NCBI GenBank assembly: GCA_965229095.1
Contig: OZ245855.1
Location: 2,294,001 to 2,358,000, forward strand
Source of the DNA: Taibaiella sp965229095
GTDB taxonomy: Bacteria > Bacteroidota > Bacteroidia > Chitinophagales > Chitinophagaceae
DNA length: 64,000 bases
Direction: 5' to 3'
Within the stretch, counting starts at the first letter, position 1; every line of letters begins with the position of its first letter. Position numbers and translations under genes: made by a program. A model generated the notes under the pieces. The model saw only the letters and a program-made list of their open reading frames with translations, was not told the origin of the DNA and made no database searches. Below, one piece after another: positions 35,283 through 43,420 of this stretch.

Positions 35283-36353
35283 ATGAAAACTTTTTTCGAT
35301 CAGCTACAGATCAATAGCAAAGAGATCAGCAACAGGTTCCTGGTAGCTCCCATGTCCAGAGTAAGTGCCGATGCAGGTGGTGTACCCACTCCGGAAATGT
35401 ATGATTACTATACTGCCTTTGCCACCGGCGGCTTTGGCGGCATTATTACCGAAGGCCTTTATACCGACGAGCTGTATTCCCGCTCCTATCCCAATCAACC
35501 CGGGATCGTCAACCCCGCACAGGTAGAGGCCTGGAGCAAGATCAACAAGACCATTCATCACAACAAGGCACTGGTGATTGCCCAGCTTATGCACGCCGGA
35601 GCTATATCCCAGGCGCTCGCCGATACTGTAGCACCCTCGGCCCTGCAGCCGCTGGGAGCGAAATTACCGGCTTACGGCGGTTCGGGCGCATTTGCAATGG
35701 CCCGCGCCATGACGCTGAAAGACATTGGCGATGTGATCGAAGGTTATATACAATCGGCAAAAAATGCTTCCGATGCCGGTTTCGACGGCATTGAGCTGCA
35801 TGGCGCCAACGGTTACCTGCTCGACCAGTTCCTTACTCCCTACCTCAACCAGCGTACCGACGCTTATGGCGGAAGCATTAAGAATGCCTTGCGGATCGTT
35901 GCACAAATCGTTGAAGGTATAAAAGCAGCAGTACCTGGTAACTTTATCGTAGGCCTGAGAATATCGGAAGGGAAAGTGAACAACCTGGACTACAGGTGGG
36001 AGCAAGGCAGTACCTGGGCAAAGGCTTTGCTCGCGGAGATCAGACACATCCCCATCGATTACCTCCATATTGCGGCGGAACATAAAGGCTGGCTGGAAGA
36101 AACACTGTATGCAGATGGCAGCTCCTTAAGCGGCCTGGCCAGGGCAATACTGGACTGTCCTGTGATTGCGAACGGGAAGCTCCACGATCTTGCGCTCGCC
36201 GATAAGCTGTTACAAACCGGACAGGCCGATCTTTTTGCCATAGGCAAAATGGCGATCGCCAATCCCGACTTTGTGCATAGGGTACGCCACAACCTGGCGC
36301 TGACCCCGTTCCGTAAAGAAATGTTATATCCCGATCCGACTTTATGGGCGTGA
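35283..36353 (+). CDS. Old Yellow Enzyme family alkene reductase
   Basis: 356 residues with no signal peptide. It is an FMN-dependent NAD(P)H:enone reductase of the NemA/OYE type, which reduces activated C=C bonds or nitro groups. The TIM-barrel hallmarks are present: NRFLVAPMSRVSAD near the N-terminus, LVIAQLMHAGAISQALA, the substrate-site DGIELHGANGYLLDQF (His and Asn of the H-x-x-N motif), then LNQRTDAYGGSIKNALRI and FAIGKMAIANPDF near the phosphate site. The preceding Crp-like regulator and the shared spacer suggest inducible control by electrophile or thiol stress; this is inferred from context. Confidence 0.93.
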   Translation: MKTFFDQLQINSKEISNRFLVAPMSRVSADAGGVPTPEMYDYYTAFATGGFGGIITEGLYTDELYSRSYPNQPGIVNPAQVEAWSKINKTIHHNKALVIAQLMHAGAISQALADTVAPSALQPLGAKLPAYGGSGAFAMARAMTLKDIGDVIEGYIQSAKNASDAGFDGIELHGANGYLLDQFLTPYLNQRTDAYGGSIKNALRIVAQIVEGIKAAVPGNFIVGLRISEGKVNNLDYRWEQGSTWAKALLAEIRHIPIDYLHIAAEHKGWLEETLYADGSSLSGLARAILDCPVIANGKLHDLALADKLLQTGQADLFAIGKMAIANPDFVHRVRHNLALTPFRKEMLYPDPTLWA

Positions 36354-36423
36354 ACTACCGTGAATGCCACACCGGCTTAAGCCAAACAGACGGATAAAGA
36401 CATGTCGCAACGGCTTTACTTAT

Positions 36424-36861
36424 TTACCCCAATGCTACTGCCCAGCCTTCAAAAGGCTTCACAGTAGCGCAATTGGGTCCGCCGTCTTTACCTTTACCCG
36501 GCACAGTTGTACTTAGCAGGCTGTCTTTTTCTTTTTCCAGTTGCCGGATCATTTGTTCAGTAATACCCGTTAAAGGGATCTTCAGCCGTCGGCTCCACAC
36601 CGAATCCGTTTGCCCGGCTATGGTTCCGATATCTAGATAGGTAAAACGGTCCTGGGGCGTACCTTGTGCAAATGGACCAAGCAGTACAACGCTTCCCGCT
36701 TCTATCTTGTATTTTGCCCGGAACTCAAAAACAAGATCATGGCCATCGCCTTCCTGTTTCTGGATCGTGCTGAAGTCGTTGCCTTTACCTTCCTGCAGCC
36801 CGTACACCACGCCGGGGAAAGGATCAGTAAGGGTAATGCGTAAGGTTAATTCGGCGATCAT
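36424..36861 (-). CDS. DUF5990 family protein
   Basis: 145 residues. LRITLTDPFPGVVYGLQEG, a FEFRAKY strand, FAQGTPQDRFTYLDIGTIAG and SVWSRRLKIPL match the small DUF5990 family. There is no signal peptide. The C-terminus GPNCATVKPFEGWAVA is typical. Function is unknown. It converges with the alkene reductase gene (70 bases between stops) and is divergent from the Imm-5-like gene. Confidence 0.82.
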   Translation of the reverse strand: MIAELTLRITLTDPFPGVVYGLQEGKGNDFSTIQKQEGDGHDLVFEFRAKYKIEAGSVVLLGPFAQGTPQDRFTYLDIGTIAGQTDSVWSRRLKIPLTGITEQMIRQLEKEKDSLLSTTVPGKGKDGGPNCATVKPFEGWAVALG

Positions 36862-36950
36862 CGGCGTATGCGGTTATTGTGCTGTTGCTAAAAATAAGCA
36901 TAAATAAAATAGGATACTGTAGCAACATCCATAGAACGCAGACTTATCCC

Positions 36951-36958
36951 TAAATTTG
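36951..36958 (+). promoter_or_regulatory. Candidate -7 element of the Imm-5-like gene
   Basis: TAAATTTG matches TAnnTTTG and lies 29 bases before the start at 36988. Confidence 0.45.
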
Positions 36959-36987
36959 AAAAACAACAACTTATTCTTTTTAAAAGC

Positions 36988-37431
36988 ATGCGGGACAAAC
37001 GTTTTGTAGCAAGTCACCGGGGCGGGCCACTTTCCCCGGAGCAACATTATCAGTTGATACATTGGGCGCATGCTTGTGTCCTGCATGTATTACCACTTTC
37101 CGGAATAACCGTAGACATTCGGCTGATCAATGCTTTGAAAACGGCAAAGAAATGGGAAGAGGGCAATGCAACCGTTGGCGATGCCAGGAATGCGTCCTTG
37201 GCGGCGATTGCCGTCGCCCGGGAAAACACGGACCCCGTTGCTATAGCTATTGCCCGTGCAACAGGCCATGCCGTTGCCACAGCGCACATGGCCGACCATG
37301 CCTTACGCGCTGCCGATTATGCGCTTAAAGCAGTCAGGCAATCCGGCGGAGCAGCAGCAGAGCAGGAATGGCAGGAAGTACAGCTACCTCTTGCCATAAA
37401 AGAACTCGTGTTATCGGCAAGAACAAAATAA
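36988..37431 (+). CDS. Imm-5-like putative immunity protein
   Basis: 147 residues, very alanine-rich and helical. MRDKRFVASHRGGPLSPEQH, WEEGNATVGDARNASLAA and ATGHAVATAHMADHALRAAD match the family named Imm-5-like. The name comes from similarity to toxin immunity proteins. Many members are found, as here, with no toxin gene beside them. No polymorphic toxin, VgrG or Rhs gene is in the window, so a real immunity role is unproven. A DUF4180 gene follows after 98 bases. Confidence 0.82.
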   Translation: MRDKRFVASHRGGPLSPEQHYQLIHWAHACVLHVLPLSGITVDIRLINALKTAKKWEEGNATVGDARNASLAAIAVARENTDPVAIAIARATGHAVATAHMADHALRAADYALKAVRQSGGAAAEQEWQEVQLPLAIKELVLSARTK

Positions 37432-37448
37432 AACAACACGCTTGTTCG

Positions 37449-37456
37449 TATCTTTG
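37449..37456 (+). promoter_or_regulatory. Candidate -7 element of the DUF4180 gene
   Basis: TATCTTTG is a full TAnnTTTG match, 73 bases before ATG 37530. Confidence 0.4.
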
Positions 37457-37529
37457 ATATGAGGCCTTCGTACAGGCCCCGGATGCTGCCGGAAGACAGC
37501 ATCAAACGACCAGGATCCAATCCCGCCAT

Positions 37530-37892
37530 ATGCACATTGAGACACACGAAATAAACGGTACACGCATTGCCGAGATCATCTCGGACGACATTATTATTAC
37601 CACGGCCCAGGACGGCCTGGATGTAATGGGCAATTTATATTACCAGGACTTCGATAAGATCATCCTCCGGGAACAGAACATCATCCCCGACTTCTTCGAT
37701 TTAAAAACCGGGATAGCGGGTGAAATATTGCAGAAGTTTTCCAATTACCGTGTACGACTGGCCATTGTAGGCGACTTTACGTCCTATACCGGCAATAGCA
37801 TTAAAGACTTCATGTACGAAAGCAATAAAGGGAGGCAGGTTAGCTTTGTCAACTCCTTATCCGAAGCCCTGAAACGGCTTTCTGAAAAATAA
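37530..37892 (+). CDS. DUF4180 domain protein
   Basis: 120 residues. The whole protein is one DUF4180 domain: IETHEINGTRIAEIISDDI, TTAQDGLDVMGNLYYQDFDK, IILREQNIIPDFFDLKTGIA and VRLAIVGDFTSYTGNSIKDF are its hallmarks. It resembles STAS-like regulatory folds by pattern (alternating strands and helices), but no function is established. It ends at a strong terminator. Confidence 0.88.
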   Translation: MHIETHEINGTRIAEIISDDIIITTAQDGLDVMGNLYYQDFDKIILREQNIIPDFFDLKTGIAGEILQKFSNYRVRLAIVGDFTSYTGNSIKDFMYESNKGRQVSFVNSLSEALKRLSEK

Positions 37893-37925
37893 TCAGACCT
37901 GCAGCAGTTTGCTGCAGGTCTGATT
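37891..37925. terminator. Hairpin terminator between convergent genes
   Basis: A perfect 15-bp stem (37891-37905 with 37911-37925) with an AGTTT loop overlaps the DUF4180 stop. It lies 18 bases from the stop of the convergent T9SS gene. Confidence 0.88.
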
Positions 37926-37943
37926 ACAGGCCGGTTCCCTATA

Positions 37944-38684
37944 TTACTTCCTGCCGAAGGTGCGCGTCGTAAGCACAGCGCCGTTATTATCTAATATTTT
38001 CACCAGGTACAGCCCCGTAGCCAGGGTGTTGGTATTAAGTACAGTCACTTCCCTACCAGCAACCGGGTAATGCGCCATACGGGCGCCGCCGATCGAGTAT
38101 ACATCAGCATAGGCCGCGTTCAGGCTTTTGTCTGTATAAACGGAAAGCTCCTCAGTTGCAGGATTGGGGTAAAGCATTACCCTGGTATCGTTCAGGGCAA
38201 TGGTATTAATGCCTGTAGCCGTTTTATTAATGATATAGGTTATCGTATCTGCCTGGCTATTGGTAAAGACCCTTACCCTAATGATACCGGTACCATTGGC
38301 CGCTTCTACAGGCACCTTCACCCTGGGTTCCAACAGGCAGCTATCACCTACAGGTATCGGTAACGACGATTGCACTGCCGCACTGGTGATGGCTGCACTG
38401 CCTTCGCTCCGGCAGGTGGCATTATCGCAGAAGCCGTATGTAGCCCAGCCATTGGGGTAGTTCTGTTCCAGTATCTGCCATTGGATCAATAAGGGAGCCT
38501 GGGTTTCGTTGAGGGCATAATTATACATATTAATGGTGTAGTTGTCCCATCCGCTGCCGTTGGGTGGCGTCTTGCCATGGGTATTTTCGATCAGGGTATC
38601 CGTCCTGAAAGTAAACTCCTGGGCCCCGGCCGCAGTGACCAGCAGGATAAGAAACAAGGAAAGGGATAGTGTAATTCGTGTCAT
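37944..38684 (-). CDS. T9SS C-terminal sorting domain protein
   Basis: 246 residues. The signal peptide (LSLFLILLVTAAGAQ) is followed by a beta-rich domain of about 130 residues. It has two nearby cysteines in YGFCDNATCRSEGSA and a third in DSCLLEPRVKVP, which could form disulphides outside the cell. GIIRVRVFTNSQADTITYII looks like the last strands. The C-terminal 70 residues are a canonical type A sorting domain starting VMLYPNPATEELSV and ending TTRTFGRK. The role is unknown; the domain resembles small secreted Ig-like cargo. Confidence 0.87.
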   Translation of the reverse strand: MTRITLSLSLFLILLVTAAGAQEFTFRTDTLIENTHGKTPPNGSGWDNYTINMYNYALNETQAPLLIQWQILEQNYPNGWATYGFCDNATCRSEGSAAITSAAVQSSLPIPVGDSCLLEPRVKVPVEAANGTGIIRVRVFTNSQADTITYIINKTATGINTIALNDTRVMLYPNPATEELSVYTDKSLNAAYADVYSIGGARMAHYPVAGREVTVLNTNTLATGLYLVKILDNNGAVLTTRTFGRK

Positions 38685-39412
38685 TTTACTTTTTTTAAAT
38701 GGTTGAAAGAATAGGATTTTGTACGTATAAAGTCAATATCATTCCGGCACTTCGAAACCGCACTTAACAGAAGATAAATATAAGTATTATTATTACAATA
38801 TCATCTTCCTACCGAAATAAAATCGGTTCTCATCATCTTAAAGGACGGCATGCCAGGCGGCTTTGTTGGGTGATACTTCTTTGCCATTAACTATTTAACA
38901 GGGCCGATTATCCAAGAAAAGGAAACGGGACATGTTGTGTTGTATCCCGGCATCGCGTTTTACCCCCCAGAACCCTGATCGCTTGGATGTCAGGAACACT
39001 CAAAATTCTGAATGTCATATGATGCACAAGTTACCTCCGGGATGACAGCAGGAGTGCTACAGGAAACACAATTCTTCTTCATTGCGACGCTACCCCGGAA
39101 TAACATACGCGATATGCTCTCTTTGCCCGGTAGTAATCTTAAATCGCGTCATCCTGAACGAAGCCTTAGCGGAGTGAAGGATCCTAATCGCTTGGGTGTC
39201 AAGAACCGCCAAAATCATGAATGCCATATGCTGCACAAGTTACCTTCGGGATAACAAGCAGGAGTGTTTGTTGCCCGGATACAGCCAACAATTAACCCCT
39301 TAGCACTACTATTGAGCCACAATACCTACAGGTATCCACCCCTTCAATGGATTTTCCAGCCCTCTTATCATTTTTTTATCAAAATAATACGAGCTTGTTT
39401 TGCAGCAATAAT
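38685..39412. repeat. Repeat-rich intergenic region before the MarR gene
   Basis: This gap of about 730 bp holds two reverse-oriented copies of the inverted-half element: a partial one at about 38972-39046 (ends GGGATGAC) and a nearly full one at about 39107-39255. Both share the segments GCACAAGTTACC and ATCGCTTGG. Nothing else supportable is seen between 38685 and 38960 or between 39256 and 39390, apart from AT-rich sequence. Confidence 0.65.
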
Positions 39413-39420
39413 TATCTTTG
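39395..39420 (+). promoter_or_regulatory. Candidate promoter of the MarR-rph operon
   Basis: TTG (39395-39397), 15 bases, and TATCTTTG (39413-39420) fit the Bacteroidota promoter, 31 bases before the MarR start. Confidence 0.55.
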
Positions 39421-39424
39421 CAAC

Positions 39425-39448
39425 TAAGATATTTAGCAAATAAGATAT
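39425..39448. promoter_or_regulatory. Candidate MarR operator
   Basis: Between the -7 element and the start codon, TATTTAGCAAATA (39430-39442) is a 5-bp-arm inverted repeat, flanked by two direct copies of TAAGATAT (39425-39432 and 39441-39448). The position is right for autorepression by the gene that follows. Confidence 0.45.
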
Positions 39449-39450
39449 AA

Positions 39451-39897
39451 ATGAAGAACGAAACAACGAGGAAACTAAGCCAGCAATATGCCTATACTTC
39501 CATCCAGATGCATGAAGCCGTAGCCCGGAAAGCAGGACTATCGGGGACAGATCATAAATACCTGGGTTTCCTGATGCAAAAAGGGCAAATGACAGCAGGA
39601 GAGCTTTCGGCCTTAACCGGTTTGACCACCGGCGCTGTTACAGGCCTGATCGACAGGTTTGAAAAGAAAAAGCTGGTGAAAAGGCGGTTGGATACGGACG
39701 ATCGACGCAAGGTGCTCCTTGAACCCAACACAAAAAATATCATGGCCCTTTTGACACCGCTCTATAAAGAATTCCGAAGCCGGTCGGAAGAGCTGATCGA
39801 TTCTTTTTCCGGCAAGGAAATCAAAATCATCGAAGCCTACTTTCAAAAGGCTATTGAGATCATGCAGGAAGCAACAGATAAACTCAACAATAAATAA
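39451..39897 (+). CDS. MarR family transcriptional regulator
   Basis: 148 residues. The fold is the usual MarR arrangement: N-terminal dimer helix (QQYAYTSIQMHEAVARKAG), winged helix-turn-helix with GELSALTGLTTGAVTGLIDR (about 51-70), the wing KKLVKRRLDTDDRRKVLLEP containing the conserved D-x-R region, and a C-terminal dimer helix. MarR proteins usually repress their own promoter and that of an adjacent resistance or catabolic gene, and let go when a small ligand binds. It is 9 bases upstream of the rifamycin phosphotransferase gene, so the two are certainly co-transcribed. Confidence 0.93.
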   Translation: MKNETTRKLSQQYAYTSIQMHEAVARKAGLSGTDHKYLGFLMQKGQMTAGELSALTGLTTGAVTGLIDRFEKKKLVKRRLDTDDRRKVLLEPNTKNIMALLTPLYKEFRSRSEELIDSFSGKEIKIIEAYFQKAIEIMQEATDKLNNK

Positions 39898-39906
39898 TCA
39901 CAGACC

Positions 39907-42531
39907 ATGAACAACGGGAATCCTTATGTACTCGGCTTAGGGGAAATCGATGCTACAAAGCATGCTATAGCAGGTGGTAAAGGCGCCAACCTCGGAGAAC
40001 TTTCCAGGATCGAAACCATCAGGGTACCGGATGGCTTCTGCCTTACTACGGAAGCCTTTAAAAAGACTATCGGAGAAAATTCAGCGGTACATCAATTACT
40101 GGATCGGTTATCGCTGCTCGGGACAGACGATCAGGATAAGATCGGTGCGCTCGGTGCTGCACTACGCAAGACCATCGAAGAAATAGTTATCCCAGGAGAT
40201 ATTGTAGCAGCAATCGACCGCCGGCTTTCCCTGCCTGGTGAAGCAATCGCTTATGCAGTACGGTCCAGCGCGACTGCCGAAGACCTGCCCCAGGCCTCTT
40301 TTGCAGGCCAGCAGGATACTTACCTGAACGTTACCGGCAGGCAGGAAGTACTAAGACATATCAGCAAATGCTGGGCATCGCTGTTTACAGACAGGGCCAT
40401 AATCTACCGGCTTCAAAACGGCCTCGATCATCGCAAAGTCCTCTTGTCTGTAGTGGTGCAGCAAATGGTATTTCCACAGACGGCAGGCGTTTTGTTTACT
40501 GCCGATCCTGTGACCGGCAACCGGAAAGTATCGTCTGTTGATGCCAGCTTCGGGTTGGGCGAAGCTATAGTTTCCGGCCTGGTGAATGCCGATAATTACA
40601 AAGTAGTGAACGGGCAGATTACCAACAAGAGGATATCGGCGAAGAAGCTGGCTATTTATGCGTTATCTGCGGGTGGTACCCAACAGCAGGATATAGCGCT
40701 GGAAAAACAGGGCAGTCAGGCACTGACGGATGAACAGGTAATACAACTCGAACATATAGGCAGGAAGATCGAAGCCCATTTTGGCCGGCCACAGGATATC
40801 GAATGGTGCCTGGCCGGCGATGCCTTCTATATCGTACAGAGCCGCCCCATCACTACTCTCTACCCCATTCCGGAAACGAACGACCAGGAGAATCACGTAT
40901 ATGTATCTACCGGGCACCAGCAAATGATGACCGACGCCATGAAGCCATTGGGCATATCTTTGTGGCAGTTGACAGCAGGCAGGCCTATGTTCCAGGCCGG
41001 TGGCAGGCTGTTTGTTGATGTTGCAGATATGCTGGCTACTCCTTCCGGCAGGACGCTTATCATAGATGTACTGGGAAAATCCGATCCACTTATAAAAGAT
41101 GCGCTGACCACCGTCCTGGAGCGGGGCGACTTCATCAGATCCTTACCGGACGATATCCCTGAACAACACTCCGGCCAAGGACAGCAAGGTCCGGGACTCC
41201 GGGACTTTCAAACACTCACTGAATACGATCCCGCTGTCGTTGACGAGCTGATCAACAGCAGCCAGGCATCGGTAGCCGCGCTGCAACAAGACATCTGGGC
41301 ATACTCGGGACCGGCCCTGATCGATTTTATTATTGCCGACAAGCAGCAGCTCAGGAAAAGCTCGTCTGATCCGCGAAGCTTCGGCGTGATCATGACCGGT
41401 ATGAATGCGTCCTCATGGATCAATGAAAAGATGCACGAATGGTTAGGTGAAAAGAACGCAGCAGATGTGCTTTCCCAATCGGTGCCCAATAATATCACTT
41501 CGGAAATGGGCCTGGAGCTGCTGGATGTCGCAGATGCTATTCGTCCTTACCCGGAAGTAATTGCCTGTTTACAAAAAACGAAAGAAGATCACTTTTCAGA
41601 AGCGTTGGTACAGGTCAAAGGCGGGCTGGAGGTCTGGGATGTTATCGATCGTTTTCTCAATAAATACGGGATGCGCTGCGCCGGGGAAATTGACATTACG
41701 AGAACACGTTGGCGCGAAAAGCCTGCTATGATTATCCCCATTATTCTTACTAACATCAGGAACTTTGCGCCCGGCGAAAGCAAAAGGAGGTTTGAGCAGG
41801 GATTACGGGAAGCCCTAAGCAAAGAACAGGAATTGCTGGACCGGCTGCAACAGCTACCGGATAGTGCAGAAAAGGTAAAGGAGACCCAACGGATGATTGC
41901 CCTGGTAAGAAACTTTATTGGTTACCGTGAGTATCCCAAATACGGAATTGTAAGCCGTTACTTCATTTACAAACAGGCTTTGCTGCAGGAGGCGGAAAAG
42001 CTCATGCAGGCCGCAGTAATCCGGGAGAAAGAAGACATCTATTACCTCACGTTTGAAGAGCTGCGTGAAGTCCTGGATACGCATAAGCCGGACTATGAGA
42101 TCATCAACAGCAGAAAGGAGGACTATAAGCTGTTTGAGCGATTAACACCTCCCCGTGTTATTACTTCTGACGGTGAAATTATTACAGGCAAGTACAAACA
42201 GGAAAAACTTCCGGCCAACGCTATAGCAGGGCTGGCCGTATCTTCCGGCATCATAGAAGGCCGTGCAAGGGTCATACTCAATATGGAAGATGCCGTAATA
42301 GAGGAGGGCGACATCCTGGTTACCACGTTTACCGATCCCAGTTGGACACCTTTGTTTGTATCCCTGAAAGGTCTTATAACCGAAGTGGGTGGCTTAATGA
42401 CACATGGAGCTGTTATTGCACGGGAATATGGCCTGCCGGCAGTGGTCGGCATAGAAAACGCAACCCGCCTCATCAAAGACGGGCAACGTATTCGTGTGCA
42501 TGGCACCGATGGCTATGTAGAGATACTGTAA
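39907..42531 (+). CDS. rph: Rifamycin-inactivating phosphotransferase-like enzyme
   Basis: 874 residues, against about 865 for known Rph enzymes, which transfer the beta-phosphate of ATP to the C21 hydroxyl of rifampicin. The family has three parts: ATP-binding (about 1-315; GGKGANLGELSRI, AYAVRSSATAEDLPQASFAG), antibiotic-binding (about 330-755) and a mobile His domain (about 770-874). The swivelling catalytic histidine is His833 in GGLMTHGAVIAREYGLPAVV. STGHQQMMTDAMKPLGISLW marks the start of the central domain and matches Rph better than phosphoenolpyruvate synthase. The MarR partner supports a drug-inducible role. Phosphoenolpyruvate synthase is the main alternative reading. Confidence 0.85.
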   Translation: MNNGNPYVLGLGEIDATKHAIAGGKGANLGELSRIETIRVPDGFCLTTEAFKKTIGENSAVHQLLDRLSLLGTDDQDKIGALGAALRKTIEEIVIPGDIVAAIDRRLSLPGEAIAYAVRSSATAEDLPQASFAGQQDTYLNVTGRQEVLRHISKCWASLFTDRAIIYRLQNGLDHRKVLLSVVVQQMVFPQTAGVLFTADPVTGNRKVSSVDASFGLGEAIVSGLVNADNYKVVNGQITNKRISAKKLAIYALSAGGTQQQDIALEKQGSQALTDEQVIQLEHIGRKIEAHFGRPQDIEWCLAGDAFYIVQSRPITTLYPIPETNDQENHVYVSTGHQQMMTDAMKPLGISLWQLTAGRPMFQAGGRLFVDVADMLATPSGRTLIIDVLGKSDPLIKDALTTVLERGDFIRSLPDDIPEQHSGQGQQGPGLRDFQTLTEYDPAVVDELINSSQASVAALQQDIWAYSGPALIDFIIADKQQLRKSSSDPRSFGVIMTGMNASSWINEKMHEWLGEKNAADVLSQSVPNNITSEMGLELLDVADAIRPYPEVIACLQKTKEDHFSEALVQVKGGLEVWDVIDRFLNKYGMRCAGEIDITRTRWREKPAMIIPIILTNIRNFAPGESKRRFEQGLREALSKEQELLDRLQQLPDSAEKVKETQRMIALVRNFIGYREYPKYGIVSRYFIYKQALLQEAEKLMQAAVIREKEDIYYLTFEELREVLDTHKPDYEIINSRKEDYKLFERLTPPRVITSDGEIITGKYKQEKLPANAIAGLAVSSGIIEGRARVILNMEDAVIEEGDILVTTFTDPSWTPLFVSLKGLITEVGGLMTHGAVIAREYGLPAVVGIENATRLIKDGQRIRVHGTDGYVEIL

Positions 42532-42850
42532 ACACGGCCCGGTTTAAAACGGCCATAGATGTGAAAGCCAAAAGGATTTTGATCTGAAGAAAAAGGAAGG
42601 GGGCTTATTGCCTGCTTTTTCTTCCCGTGCTAAAAGCCTTTCTCAAATAATTGTCAACCAAGTATAGCATCATGACTACAGCAACCTGGAACATACTACC
42701 TGGCGATAACGCAGGCCGGATGCCGGATTAACAGCCTTACACTTCAGATGCTAAGGTCGAACATCGCTACCGGATTGCCAGGATTACCGCCTTACGCCAT
42801 GAGCAATTGTTTTACCTATCGGCCCAAAAGACTAACTTTAAAACAAAAAC
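42532..42850 (+). other. Intergenic region with terminator and weak promoter
   Basis: This 319-bp gap holds a hairpin at 42586-42624 (10-bp arms GAAGAAAAAG and CTTTTTCTTC around an imperfect centre) that may end the rph transcript. It also holds TTG (42808-42810) with TAACTTTA (42834-42841), a weak promoter for the next gene. I see no gene in it. Confidence 0.45.
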
Positions 42851-43198
42851 ATGAAACTACCTTTATTACTTATGTTCTGTCTTGCAGGCTTTACCTTAAA
42901 AGCGCAGACCGCTAAAGAACTTATCGGGAAATGGAAACTCGTCAAAGAAACCAAAAACGGGGTTGTAAGTGAACCCAAAGAGACCTACCAGGTCTTTATG
43001 GAGGATGGCGTTTTCCAGGGAATTAGTGGTGATAAATCGCGCAAAGGCAAATGGACGCTCTCAGCCGACAACAAAGAGCTTACCATAAAAATCAGCATTA
43101 TCTCTTTAAAGTTCGACGTGGAATACTTCGATGCCAACAAACGGATCATCACCAACGACAAAACGGGCAAGCTTGAGTACCAGAAAGTGCCGAATTAA
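42851..43198 (+). CDS. Small lipocalin-like secreted protein
   Basis: 115 residues. A signal peptide (LLLMFCLAGFTLKAQ) precedes a short beta-strand protein: LIGKWKLVKETKNG at the start, RKGKWTLSADNKELTIKI in the middle and KRIITNDKTGKLEYQKV at the end. The GKW opening and the repeated strand pattern resemble the lipocalin-like (DUF4488/DUF5004) families of Bacteroidota. It is probably periplasmic. Ligand and role are unknown. A strong terminator follows. Confidence 0.78.
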   Translation: MKLPLLLMFCLAGFTLKAQTAKELIGKWKLVKETKNGVVSEPKETYQVFMEDGVFQGISGDKSRKGKWTLSADNKELTIKISIISLKFDVEYFDANKRIITNDKTGKLEYQKVPN

Positions 43199-43240
43199 TA
43201 CCTAACGCTGCCATAAGCCCCTAAGGCTATCAGGGAAAAC

Positions 43241-43281
43241 AAAAGAAGGACAAATGATGCATTCATTTGTCCTTCTTTTTT
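43241..43281 (+). terminator. Rho-independent terminator
   Basis: A perfect 17-bp stem (43241-43257 with 43263-43279) with a TGCAT loop ends in a T-run. It lies 43 bases after the lipocalin-like gene. Confidence 0.92.
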
Positions 43282-43420
43282 GCGAAGAGATATGTTCCTG
43301 CCCGAACTTTTCGAATTTTCCTGCTAAAAAAAATCGCGTATTTCTACGCATGATAAATGGTGTCATTTGTTTTACTTTTAGAAAAGAAGAGGACTAGGGT
43401 AATTATCAACTTATAACACT

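Noticed and set aside
38960..39260. An open frame of about 80 codons in the repeats before the MarR gene
   Set aside because: It runs through two repeat copies, its translation has no protein-like features, and similar frames arise in other copies of the repeat.
39907..42531. Annotation as phosphoenolpyruvate synthase
   Set aside because: The order ATP-grasp, long central domain, C-terminal His domain, the 874-residue length and the MTDAMKPLG segment fit Rph better; kept as an alternative only.
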